DNA from: Terebella lapidaria
Lineage: Eukaryota; Annelida; Polychaeta; Terebellida; Terebellidae
Assembly (NCBI GenBank): GCA_949152475.1
Contig: OX424561.1
Span: forward strand, 21,260,481-21,324,480
Direction of reading: 5' to 3'
Length of the DNA stretch: 64,000 nt
The first letter of the stretch is position 1. Each line of letters starts with the position of its first letter. A model generated the notes under the pieces. The model searched no databases. It saw nothing but the letters and a program-made list of their open reading frames with translations, and was not told the DNA's origin. Below, piece after piece: positions 35,461-46,700 of this stretch. A program made the translations under genes and the position numbers.

Positions 35461-36498
35461 CTCCACCATAGACCCGACCCTGGGCAGCTACGAACCATGG
35501 GTTATTCCGTAAGTCATCATCTAATGCCACCGTTAGACATCTGGACTGCGCGTGACCACACTGTACATGCCGGACCACCCGGGATACTCACAGTGAGACC
35601 GCGGATTCACTTCGGGCTATCCAGGATCTTCCCGTACCCATCACGACGTAGCCGGAGTTGTCCTCGGATGACCCCGGACTGCATTTCCATCCACAACGGC
35701 AGTTTTAAACGGTTTAAAACTGCCGGGGTGGGGCTCTGGACCTGCCTCTGAACCATTCATGATTGTCCAGGATTATCCCGGGTCAATTAAGAATTGAGCC
35801 TCAGACTACTGATAACTCAGTCAGGGTGTGCCAGGATAGTCCGAGACGTAGGTGTGGATGTCACTTGAGGCCTAACCATCGTGCTGATGACCATCCCGAA
35901 CGGCCCTGAGAGCTGTGACAACCTCGAATACATCCTGGCAGATTGCCAATTCGTCCGGCGACACTACGGACTATCCCGGATTATGAATTCACCCTGTAGC
36001 CCGGTAAAAAGCAGAATTGTGAACTTGTTAAGTTATACCGAATTCAGATCGAATAAAGAATATTGAGCATACCCCCGGGTCACACAGCACTGCAGCACTA
36101 TATCGTATCAAAAGCTTTAGTTTTGAATAATTTGGCCCTGTATAACGAAACACACTGTGACTCTCATGAAAACCTAGTGTGCATGTACATGGGTTTCGCC
36201 CGGATTTCAACTATGTAACAATATTCCAATATTCGAACAATTTCAAACAAATAAAGAGACTGGTATTGTCTGAATGCGAATCAATGCGTACATCAAAAGC
36301 ATCCGGTGTGGAATACCATCTATTCGATAGCGTATTGTTGTCGCGATGCATGGCGAATTTTTATCAATGGAGTATGGATTCATATGAATCCGAATGTGGA
36401 ATTTTACATGACATGACAAGGTTTACATGACACTGGTGTATTCATGTTTTTCGCTCATAATTCAGGCTAAGCTTTTCAATTTATTTCAGCACAATGAC
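35461..36498. other. Intergenic, no gene recognised
   Basis: Moderately GC-rich to about 35.95 kb, then AT-rich. Contains a 13-bp-arm palindrome at 35695-35725. No domain-bearing frame. Confidence 0.35.
35695..35725. repeat. Perfect short palindrome
   Basis: CGGCAGTTTTAAA - CGG - TTTAAAACTGCCG: 13-bp perfect arms around a three-base loop. Confidence 0.9.
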
Positions 36499-36931
36499 TT
36501 AAAGTGATATTGGCAGAAAAAATATTTTTTCCAAATCAATCACTTATATGCCTGTGGTCTCAGAAAAATAGGTTACAAAACACATTATGCTCGATCAGAT
36601 GAGTAAATCAAGCATATGACAGTACTAGCAGCCGCTTTCGTTTTGTTTTGTGCGCCACTCACAAGTTACCTCTGACTTAACCTACTTCACGCTCGATTGG
36701 CTCGAACATACACGAGTAAGCTGGAATCGCACTGCATCACGGGATACAAAGCACCGAGAATGGCGTTAATGTAAATAAACTCAAAATGTCTCCACCAGAA
36801 ACTCGCAACGAAATCTATTAGAAAGGAACGTCTGTTTGGGCATACAAGTGCGGATATATAACTGTTATGTTTTCTTCGTTCGATCAGAAAGATATGGGAA
36901 AATCCAAAATTTACTGCCAATATCACTTTAA
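36499..36931. mobile_element. 433-bp miniature inverted-repeat element
   Basis: Perfect 18-bp terminal inverted repeats, TTAAAGTGATATTGGCAG at the left and its exact complement at the right. The outermost four bases are TTAA on both sides, so TTAA may be a target duplication. A minus-strand 83-codon frame inside shows no recognisable domain. Confidence 0.8.
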
Positions 36932-37410
36932 TTCTCAACTACGGACAAATAGTTGGACTGCGCAAAATCAATCTCTGTGAGCAACCCAATTGGCATATTA
37001 CCTATAGTGTATACGTTTTATAGTTCTGAAAATGTAGAAATATTTGTATGCATATATTGTTCATAGTTTTGACATCAAAGTACTACTCGCATGATGGGTC
37101 AATTTATATCGGGATATCTTTGGTATTTCTTTGGTATTTGGTATTTTGGTATTGCTACTTTCATCACTTCCCAATTCAGACAACCGTATAAAGCGAAAAT
37201 GAAACTTACTCAGGTGCGGTGTTGATGGTGTACCCTGCCATGCAAGTTTTGGGGTGCAGTTTAATAATGGTACGTTTTTGTAAGGACTATGTAAGGACTC
37301 TTGAAGATATATACATGTCATGATGGAGTTCTAGAGAGTTATTAGATAAACAGAACATAATGTCGTGAATATGTGAAATTAGAGGGGAAATTACTGAACA
37401 GATTTTGAGA
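36932..37410. other. Intergenic, no gene recognised
   Basis: AT-rich. The last 30 bp (ACTGAACAGATTTTGAGAAA) match the 3' body of the neighbouring element family, which suggests insertion of one copy beside or into another. Confidence 0.35.
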
Positions 37411-39476
37411 AAATTAGCCCAAGGGCTAAGAAAGGTTACCGGACAATATATCTTTTAAATATTAGTATTTTGTCCCGTGATCTTGAAAAAAAGGTCATTG
37501 GTCAATTCAAGGCCACGATAATATTCGGCATATGTCATTTCTAGTATGTCCACAACTGATTCCTAAGCTGTCAAGTCAATAATAAGCTAGATATTAGCCA
37601 TTATGTCCTGTGACCTTGAAAACGAGGTCAAAGGTCGAATTCAAGGTCATAGCAATATTCAGCATATATCATTTCCTATATGTTCATAATTGATTCCTAA
37701 GCTGTAAAGTCGATAATAAGCGAGCTATTAGCCATTTTGTCCTGTGACCTTGAAAATAAGGTCAAAGGTCGAAGTCAAGGTCATGGCAATATTCAGCATT
37801 TATCATTTTCTATATGTTCACAATTGATTGCTAAGCTGTAAATTCGATAAAAAGCAAGATATTAGCCATTTTGTCCTGTGATCCTGAAATGAGGTCAAAG
37901 GTCAAATTCAATGTCATGGCAATAATCTGCATATATAATTTCCTATATGTTCATAATTGATTCCTAAGCTGTAAAGTCGATAAGAAGCGAGATATTAGCC
38001 ACTTTTCCTGTGACCTTGAAAATGAAGTCAAAGGTCAAATTCAAGGTCATTAGAATATTCGGCATATATCATTTCCTATAGGTCCACAATTGATTCCTGA
38101 GGTGTAAAGTCAATAATAGGCGAGAACTTAGCCATTTTGTTCTCTGACCTTGAAACTGAAGTCAGAGGTCAAATTCAAGGTCACGGAATATTCAGCATAT
38201 ATCATTTCCTTTATGTCCACAATTGATCCCTAAGCTGTAAAATCGATAATAAGTGAGATATTCGCCACTTTGTTCTGTGATCTTGAAAATGAGGTCAAAG
38301 GACAAATTCAAGGTCATCAGAATATTCGGCATATATCATTTCCTATATGTCCACAATTGATTCCCAGGCTGTAAAGTTGATAATAAGAGACATATTAGAC
38401 ATTTTGTGCTCTGACCTTGAAACCGAGGTCAGAGGTCAAATTCAAGGTTACGAGAATATTCAGCATATATCATTTCCTATATGTCCACAATTGATCCCTA
38501 AGCTGTAAATTCGATAATAAGTGGGATATTAGCCATTTTGTCCTGTGACCTTGAAAATGAGGTCAAAGGTCAAATTCAAGGTCATCAAAATATTCGGCAT
38601 TTATCATTTCCTATATGTCCACAATTGATTCCTAGTCTCTAATCTCAATATCAAGTGAGATATTAGGCTTAATGTGTCCCATTATAAAGCATAAGAGAAT
38701 TTAACAAGGGAAAGTCCCATTTGGGCCAAGTTTGGGCCAAAAATAGCCCACTTCGAGCGATTCAAGGGCAACGAAATTTATACATGTCATAGGGGTACAT
38801 ATGAGGAGTGTTATGCATCAACAAGAAGAAAAGTTACTGAACAGATTTTGAGAAAACGACCGTCAGAGTCCAAAATTGGTCATTTTTCAACGAATACGGC
38901 CGCTCTGACCTTGAGACTGAGGTCAGAGGTCGAATTCAAGATCACGAGAATATTCAGCATATATCATTTCCTATATGTCCACAATTGATTCCTAGTCTCT
39001 AATCTCAATATTAAGTGAGATATTAGGCATAATGTGACCCATTATAAAGCATAGGATAATTTAACATGGGAAAGTCCCATTTGGGCCGAGTTTGGGCCAA
39101 AATGGCCCACTTTGAGCGATTCAAGCGCAACGAAATTTATAGACATCATAGGAGTACATATGAGGAGTGTTATGTATCAAAAAGAAAAAAACTTACTGAA
39201 CAGATTTTGAGAAAATGGCCGCCAAAGTCCAAAATCAGGCATTTTTCGTTGAAAACGGCCGCCATTTTGAAAAAAATGCGGAAATCAGAAAACTAAAAAA
39301 GTCTTTCCTGGAAATATTTTTAGGTATTTTTGTGCAAAATTTCAGAAAGATTGGACCATATACTTTAAAGATAAAAATGTGAACGGACGGACGACGGACG
39401 GACGGACGGATGGACGACAGATGACGGACGCAACGCCATGCCAATAGGTTATCGGACCATAGGTCCGGTAACCTAA
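37411..39476 (+). mobile_element. Largest complete copy of the GGTTACCGGAC satellite-bearing element
   Basis: Head: ATTAGCCCAAGGGCTAAG hairpin then AAAGGTTACCGGA. Core: about nine roughly 134-bp units to 38.63 kb, each with TGACCTTGAAAATGAGGTCA, AAGGTCAAATTCAAGGTCA, CATATATCATTTCC and ATTGATTCCTAAGCTGTAAA. Body: a 290-360-bp segment present twice (38.64-38.88 and 39.0-39.3 kb), then GGACGGACGG microsatellite. Tail: GGTTATCGGACC-ATA-GGTCCGGTAACC hairpin followed by CTAA. There is no coding capacity. Subterminal inverted GGTTACCGGAC words, a 3' hairpin ending in CTAA and a central tandem array together resemble non-autonomous Helitron/Helentron (HINE-type) elements; that assignment is inference. 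Confidence 0.75.
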
Positions 39477-39539
39477 AAATGGGGGTCAAGTCTGGGGGTC
39501 ATTGGCTGTTTTTCGACAATAATGGAACTGCTGTGGAAT

Positions 39540-39860
39540 TTCGAAATGATTTTTTGGGAGATCATAACGTACCCATAAATGTTTTGAAAATCATAACGTA
39601 CCCACAAATTTCTGGAAATACCCAAATATGTTTGGAAAATCATACTGTTCCCATAAATGTCTGGAAAATCATAACATGCCCAGATATGTTTGGAAAATCA
39701 TACTGTACCCATCATACTGCGGCGGCGGCAAATTTTGTGGCAAATCCTGTGGCGGCATTTTATGGGCACATTATGATTTTCCAAACATTGATGGGTGCGT
39801 TATGATTTCCCAACATTAATTGGTACGTTATGATTTTCCAAACATTCGTATATGGCGAAC
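39540..39860. repeat. Small fold-back of ATAACGTACCCATAAATGT-type units
   Basis: Five or so roughly 30-bp units with GTTTGGAAAATCATA run forward (39565-39710), followed after a GGCGGC-rich centre by inverted units (TTATGATTTTCCAAACATT) to 39855. Confidence 0.65.
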
Positions 39861-40879
39861 GTTATGACATATGCCCATATTTGGAGGTGCCTATGACGTC
39901 ATAACTAGGTCAACCTGAGGCCGAGAAACTAGGTCAAACTTGACCTAAAGTGCCGTGTTAATTACTTTAGTACCCGTAATAAAACCATACAGAACTGTCA
40001 AATCGTCATATACTGAACCACCTGAAAATGTCAGATACTTGTAAACTTGTGTTCGGTATACAGTTTGTGTTCGATGTCTGTGTAAATGAGGAATTGTAAA
40101 AGGTATAGCAAAACCAATAAGATACAACGAGGTAGTGTTGACAGTCAAAACAAAAGAATGTAAGAGCTTATAATACTGTGAAGGGTCTGGTAATTATGGA
40201 CTTTTTCGCTGAAGGCGACAAAAACATAGTCGCCATTTTCTTGAATATCAAAAAGGACCCAACAGAGCACAGAAACTTCAAAATGCCATCACTTAGCTCA
40301 TTGCGAGACAAAATGTACCCAGCCTCTCAAAGTTTCTTCAAGAATTCGAGAAGGCGACTCGTTCGAATCCTCATGGACAACTCGTCGTGGACCTGAAACC
40401 AGCCACACTGGAAATAACCCCCTCTCCAATCAAATCAACCCACCATACCTCGATATACCTTATCAGAGCATCTTGGTGACGAGCAATACCAAACCCAGGG
40501 ATTAACATCCGGACAAGCCGAGCAAAAGATCCGAGCACAACGATATTTTGTTTAAAGAGTTCGTTATCTCACCCTCAGAGGGCGGATATCCCCTCCCCTT
40601 GCATCCCCTAGTTACGCCATAGTCCCGGCATTTTTGATGTTCAACTTGTTGTGTCTTGTCATATTATCGGTCATTTTGAACCACAATGCAAATTTTCTGT
40701 TTCATCATGAAAAAAACTGAAATATACACCTCCTTTACCACCTTTAGATAGAAAAGGTGGGCGAAAGATATTTTTTATGATGGTTTTCATCATATTTTGT
40801 TTTTTAATTACCTGGCTTGAATTGTTTATTGGTTACCCCATAGAAATGTAAGGAGATGGTTACCCCCGCGGTTCTGATT
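39861..40879. other. Intergenic, no gene recognised
   Basis: No domain-bearing frame or element termini identified. A GTTCGAATCC word near 40361 lacks any tRNA structure. Confidence 0.35.
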
Positions 40880-41651
40880 ACTACGGAAGCCCATAGGTGA
40901 CATGTGCGTAAAAATTGTCTATGTTTTTTTCAGCAAAAAGCTAGCACGTTCGAACTTGGAAGCATTTAAAACTATCACGTTCACACGTGGAAACAGTTAA
41001 GGCTATTGCGTTCACACATGGAAAGTCCGAGGTTACCACGTTCACACGTGGAAGCATTTAACGCTTCCACGTTCGCACGTGGAAACTTCAGGAGCTACCA
41101 CGTTCGCACGTGCAAAGATTTGGGTGTGGTAGCATCAAATGCTTTCACGTGTGAACGTGGTAGCTTTGAAACTTTCTACGTGTGAACGTGGAAACCTATA
41201 TCTTTCTACGTTCGAACGTGATAAGTTTTAAAGTTTCTAACGTGAAAGCAATTCGTACGTGTACGGGAACGTGTACGTCAACGACATGGCGATATCATCA
41301 TTTGCTAGATATCCAGGGGTATTTCTGCGTAAATGACGCATTTGCGGACGGTGCAGTTGACGTTTACGTACACGTTCCCGTACACGTACGGATTGCTAGG
41401 GGTCCCTACTAAGTGTTTTCCATGCGTGAACGTGGTAGCTTTGGATTTTCAACGTGCGAACGTGGAAGTTTAAAACCTTTCCACGTGCGAACGTGATAAG
41501 TTTCAATGACCACGTGCGAACGTGATAGCGCTAAATGCTTGCACGTGCGAACGTGGTAGTTTTGAACTTTCTACGTTCGAACGTGCAAGGTTTTTAATAG
41601 AAAAAAACAATAATTTTTTTCCCGCACCTGTCACCTATGGGCTTCCATAGA
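40880..41651. mobile_element. Fold-back element rich in CACGTTCGCACGTGG motifs
   Basis: Terminal inverted repeats share GGAAGCCCATAGGTGACA (40885-40902 and complement at 41629-41646). Inside, units of CACGTTCGCACGTGGAA type run forward to 41.1 kb and inverted after it, with one per 30-45 bp. A second, nested palindrome (arms 41248-41282 and 41356-41393, GTACGGGAACGTGTACG) occupies the centre. Confidence 0.8.
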
Positions 41652-41693
41652 TTACGTTAAAACTACAGTTCTATATGAAGGTACATTAGGGAC

Positions 41694-41965
41694 ATTCGCC
41701 TTTGTGTATTTTCGCCTTCGCCTACGTGGTGTTCTCGTCTTCGCATAATTTCGCCTTCGCCTTCACGTAATTTCGCCTTCGCCCAATTTCGCCCTCGCCT
41801 TCTCGTAATTTCGTCTTCGCATTCGCGTGTTTTCGCCTCCATCTTCTTGGTGTTTTAGACCTCGTAATTTCGCCTTCACCTTCGCGTAATTTCGCCTTCG
41901 CCTTCTTCTAGTTTTTGCCCTCGCCTTCGGTCACTTTCGGCTTCGCCTTCTCGTAATTTCGCATT
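41694..41965. repeat. TTTCGCCTTCGCCTTCNCGTAA minisatellite
   Basis: About a dozen roughly 22-bp units with substitutions. No plausible gene across it. Confidence 0.8.
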
Positions 41966-42065
41966 CTCATGTGTATGAGCTCCCCTGTGGGCTGTCATAC
42001 ATGTAGACATTGGTTTTTTTTCTTTTCACGCAGCTATCTCCGCAACCATCGCTTGCATGACACCG

Positions 42066-42080
42066 CCCCCCCCCCCCCCC
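42066..42080. repeat. Poly-C tract (15 bp)
   Basis: Uninterrupted run of C. Confidence 0.9.
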
Positions 42081-42284
42081 ACGCACAAGTCACTAGTACC
42101 ATGCTACAGAAAAACGCGGCCGTTGTCGCTGCCTTTTCCATATGTGGAAAGTGGGCTTGGTTTAAGTTTCAACTTTTATTCACTGAACAAACTTTCAATA
42201 ACCAAACAATTTCCAACAAATACTAGAGACTCATATAGGTAGTGCCTGAGAGCAAATCAATGCAGAGCATACTGCAAAAGCATA

Positions 42285-43248
42285 AAAGCCCAGTCCCACT
42301 GTCGCGAAATTAATACGAACGAATATTCGCATCATCGTATTGGTTCCCACCACATCGGCATCGTACCACATCGGCATCGTTCGCACAGAAACGCAGATCA
42401 ATCGCAGACCACTACGAATTTTTTTAACTGTTGAAAAAAATCGTACATTTCATTTCAGATCGCCGCGAATTCGCATTGGTTCGTGTTGCTTTGCTGGCAA
42501 GGGCGGATAATTGTTGCTGATTCGTTATGTCTATATGCAACTAGTAAATGTATGAATTTTATGCATTACGACTGGATGGCCATTGAAATTGTTATTTCCC
42601 GAATATACGTCCATTGGCGTTTGAACGGAGTAATTTTTTCCCGATCATAAACCCGGAGCTATATTACAGGGAACTGCGGTAGCTGATACAATTTGAAAGG
42701 TGTACATATGTATATGTTCCTGATATGACAGTTGTGGCTCTTCTCGTTCGTACTCAGATTTTACACCTTGTCAGGAGAGGAAGAGTTATGCCCTCTGGTG
42801 GGAATGGAGTAGTTGCCGGATAGGGCGCAGCCTTCCTTCAGATTGTCCCGTTTCGATGCTTTTGGCATGTTTGATATTGAGGGTCTAATTTGTACCACGA
42901 ATTTCTACGATACTCGTTCTATCGTGGCCAATCATACTCGGACGTATTGATTCCCATTGATTCGTATCATTTCCTATTGGTTCGCACTAGTTCTCATGAC
43001 GTTCGTTTCGCTTCTTGGCGCATCCGTATTGATTCCCTATCATTACCTTACTAATTCGTATTAGATATTATTGTGTGATATATGTTCGTGGTCAAATCTC
43101 ACTGATTATTAGTCATTTGCGATTATCATCGTAATGCATCTCATTAGCTCTGTTTTGAGCTACAAAAAGTACACGTTCGCTTGCGATTTCAGCTTCACTG
43201 ATTCGCATTAATTCGCCGCAATCATTTGCAACTGTGGGACTGGGCTTT
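42285..43248. mobile_element. 964-bp inverted-repeat element (AAAGCCCAGTCCCAC termini)
   Basis: AAAGCCCAGTCCCAC at the left end is matched by its exact complement at the right end. Subterminal stretches near both ends hold scattered inverted words such as TTCGCATT and CGTATTGGTTCC. No target duplication was resolved and there is no coding capacity. Confidence 0.7.
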
Positions 43249-43587
43249 AACGAAAATCTGAACGACTGCATGAGATGTGAATCAACATCCGGCGTGGAAT
43301 ACATTTGATAGTGGTGGTGAATTGTTATCCCAGCGTTTTAAATTCATTCATGTTCGAATGTAAAATATCGTGGTTCACGTGCGTTGAATGAACATGCACT
43401 GATGCTATCATGGAAAGTTAATAGCACGCGGCCAAGAACGAATTGAGCTGTATATTGCGAAACAAATGTACGGAGGATGGGTCAATTCAGCTCGGGTCGG
43501 TTTATCATGAATTTGATGTCAGTTGTCATTCATTCATAAGCCTGTGTTCATTCCACCTGAAATCGCACAACCGTCTCTGACGCGAAC

Positions 43588-46279
43588 ATGAAAATGACCG
43601 GGGCAGCTACGATGTTAATGGCTCTTGCCGCAATGGGAGTCTTTGAATGTTGTCATGGTAATTAGCTTTAATTGTTTATCAATAGTGAAGTAATTATGCC
43701 TATTTCTTGTTGTATATAAATGATAGCATACGTGATAGCTGTACGTGTTACAACTATCATCAACACAACAACCGTTCGATGATGCCAATCAGAAACGTAA
43801 GTGGAACATTTTTTTCGGAATAGGAATAAAGCCCATACAAAATATTGTTCATATCCAAAGCCACACGCACAAGTAGCTTACTCATGCTGCTGGCGGTATC
43901 ATTCAGGGGCGGACAGTGTGTAAAGTATAGATTTTTCTCGATTGTAATTTGTATTTTCACATCGAAGATATCATTTTTCCATATCAATTTGTAAATTTTA
44001 GTGTAAACATAACAAAATTACCCATTGAATGCCGTTATATCACACAAGATAGGCACAAGTGTTGAGAGCATAGAAACTCGTTAGATCTATATATTTCTAT
44101 GGCATAGACGTACATAAAACTCGGAAAGCCATTCAGAGCCTACTTCTGAAAGCATAACGAAATCTTCACGTTACAGCAAGCATATTTGAATCATGAATCT
44201 GGTCATGTACAGCGGCCTGCCAGAGCACGGGGCCTGACTGTGTGACGGACTGTGCTGGACGACCTGACGGATCCTACCAGGCATGTAGCAGTTGTGACGT
44301 ATACATAATGTGCACAGGCGGCAAATTCATAAAGCGACCGTGTCCCATCTGTGCCGGACCCGTCTGGGACGACAGCGCTAAGGAATGCCAACAGACTTCA
44401 TCCACCTGCAACGGATGCGATGGTTAGTACATGATGGGTATAGACAATGTAGATGTCATGAGCTCAACATGTACTGCCCACAAACGCATTGCTACCCGAA
44501 ATTCACACTTGGTGTTTTCTTTTAGGTTACTAGTAACTGAATGAGTTGCTCCTGTAGCCTATGAATACACATGCACTGATACAGCTTTGAACTACAATGC
44601 CTGAATTGTCCTAAATTTGCGATATGTGTTGAGGCAAAGTTAAAACTCCACAGTTGGTTCCGAATGGAATAATCAGAATATGAAATCTCCTTTGAACTGC
44701 TGGAAGAATTTCTCTTATGTGGAATTTCTCATAATGCACGCTTCTAGAATAAAAGCAGAAAAGGTTCTGTCCCATTTAAACAGACGTCCCAGAGCCATGT
44801 ACGACGGGATCGAACTGTATATCCAGCTGTTCGTCGAAGGGGGACGGAGACTACCAGTCGTGTAAGAGCTGTAACGTGTATGCAACATGTTCAAACAACT
44901 TCATGTACGACGATCGACCCTGTCCCTCTGGTCTGGTCTGGGACGACAACTTGAAGAGATGCGAGTGGACCAGCAACACCTGCTCGAAATGCGATCGTTA
45001 GTGTGTCTCAACCTTTAGACATAGAGAGACGTCAGGTCTATTCACACAAATACGTGTATCATACCAGGCTCAAAATATCAAAGTTATTTCCAAAGAGACT
45101 GCTTCGATAGCATGCTTAGTTCATTACATAACTGCAAATCATGTTTGGACTTGTTCCAATGGATTGGTTTACCTCAGCCTTTCAGTAATCAACAAGTTGA
45201 TTTGTTATCCTTCCATTATCCACCAGAACAAACACCACAGCACCATAGGCGAAAGTCAGCAGGGAAGTGTACGACGGGATCAAACTGTGTATCCAGCTGT
45301 GCGGGGCAGGCAGATGGAAACTACCAGTCGTGTGCGAGCTGTAAAGTGTTCGCGTCTTGTTTAAGCGGCGTCCTGTACGACAATCAACCCTGTCACCCAG
45401 ATGCTGTCTGGGACGACAACTTCAAGGCATGCAGGTTGAGCAGCGACACATGTTCTGAATGTGATGGTTAGTGTGTCTCAACCTGTTACCATAGCCAGAA
45501 GTCAAGTCTATGCACACTTAATGAATCATATCAGGCTGAAAGTATCAAAGCCGCTTTTCAAAAAGACTGATTCGATATCGTAGGCATACTTAGTACATTA
45601 CAAAACTGAAAATAACGATCAACCCGTTTTTTTGGAACTCTTTGATTCGTTCATCAACCAGAACAGTGTACGACGGGATCAAAATGTGTATCCAGCTGTG
45701 CGGGGCAGGCAGATGGAAACTACCAGTCTTGTGCGAGCTGTAAAGTGTTCGCGTCTTGTTTAAGCGGCGTCCTGTACGACAACCGACCCTGTCACCCAGA
45801 TGCGGTCTGGGACGACAACTTCAAGGCATGCAGGTTGAGCAGCGACACTTGTTCTGAATGTGATGGTTAGTGTGTCTCAACCTGTTAACATAGCCAGAAG
45901 TCAAGTCTATGCACACTAACTTAATGAATCATATCAGGCTGATAGTATCAAAGCCGCTTTTCAAAAAGACTGATTCGATATCGTAGGCATACTTAGTACA
46001 TTACAAAACTGAAAATAACGATCAACCCGTTTTTTGGGAACTCTTTGATTCGTTCATCAACCAGAACAGTGTACGACGGGATCAAACTGTGTATCCAGCT
46101 GTGTGGGGCAGGCAGATGGAAGCTACCAGTCGTGTACGAGCTGTAAAGTGTTCGTGTCTTGTTTAAGCGGCGTCCTGTATGATAACCGACCCTGTCACCC
46201 AGGTACTGTCTGGGACGACAACTTCAAGGCATGCAGGTTGAGCAGCGACACTTGTTCTCCCTGTGATAGTCCCGAATAA
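43588..46279 (+). CDS. Gene D: secreted protein with five CBM14-like chitin-binding modules
   Basis: Exons 43588-43657, 44213-44422, 44793-44996, 45260-45466, 45662-45865 and 46065-46279 (TAA) join in frame to 369 residues. Exon 1 is a signal peptide starting MKMTGAATMLMALAAMG. Each later exon encodes one module: C-T-T-G-S-x-C-(V/I)-S-S-C, D-G-(N/S/D)-Y-Q-(S/A)-C-x2-C, then RPCP or QPCH-type, VWDD, and S-x-T-C-x2-C. Modules 3-5 have CHPD/CHPG instead of the usual CP-x-G. All internal exons are symmetric phase 1-1. The last three exons and their introns are near-identical (repeat period 402 and 403 bp). The exon 3 module and the intron after it are an older copy of the same unit. Several linked chitin-binding domains suggest multivalent binding in an extracellular matrix. 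Confidence 0.82.
43658..44212. other. Intron 1 of gene D
   Basis: 555 bp, no recognisable content. Confidence 0.6.
45260..46270 (+). repeat. Tandem exon-intron duplication inside gene D
   Basis: The exons starting at 45260, 45662 and 46065 and the introns after the first two are almost identical. The introns share GTTAGTGTGTCTCAACCTGTTA, GAAGTCAAGTCTATGCACAC and AGACTGATTCGATATCGTAG. The intron after exon 44793-44996 is a diverged version. Only about 200 of each 402 bp are coding, yet intron and exon similarity look comparable, so the last duplications are recent. Confidence 0.9.
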
Positions 46280-46280
46280 A
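46275..46280 (+). promoter_or_regulatory. AATAAA overlapping the gene D stop codon
   Basis: GAA-TAA-A at the end of the frame creates AATAAA across the stop codon. If used, the 3' UTR would be only a few tens of bases. No other AATAAA follows closely. Confidence 0.35.
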
Positions 46281-46429
46281 ACCATTCTAGAACTATCTGC
46301 TGCAGTTCTATAAAACATCTTATAGAAAGCATCTTATATATCATCTTAACGAGGCTGTTTCTGAGTCATAAAAAAAACAAATCATTGTCCGATCACTGTC
46401 TCGTGGCGCCCCTTTCGTGGCACAAAAAA

Positions 46430-46700
46430 GAGAAATTTTTTCTATCTCATTTTTTTCTATCTCATTTGTGTGACATATTTTCTTATATGTATGAGATAAA
46501 AAATCATACATATGAAATACTAACACATAGGCCTACGTATGAGATACCAAATCATACGTATGAAAAACACTTATCTCATACTTATATTAGGAGATAATAA
46601 CAGTATGAGATACTGTACTAAGTCATACATATGTGATACTATACGTATAAGATACTAAGTCATATGTATGGGATACTAATGTAGCATATTCACTAATGTA
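46430..46700. repeat. Degenerate ATGAGATACTAAGTCATACGTATG-type tandem repeat
   Basis: Words ATGAGATA, CATACGTATG and TACTAA(G)TCATA alternate about every 25 bp, some inverted. Confidence 0.6.

Noticed and set aside
40350-40385. tRNA-like GTTCGAATCC box
   Set aside because: No paired T-arm, anticodon arm or acceptor stem around it.
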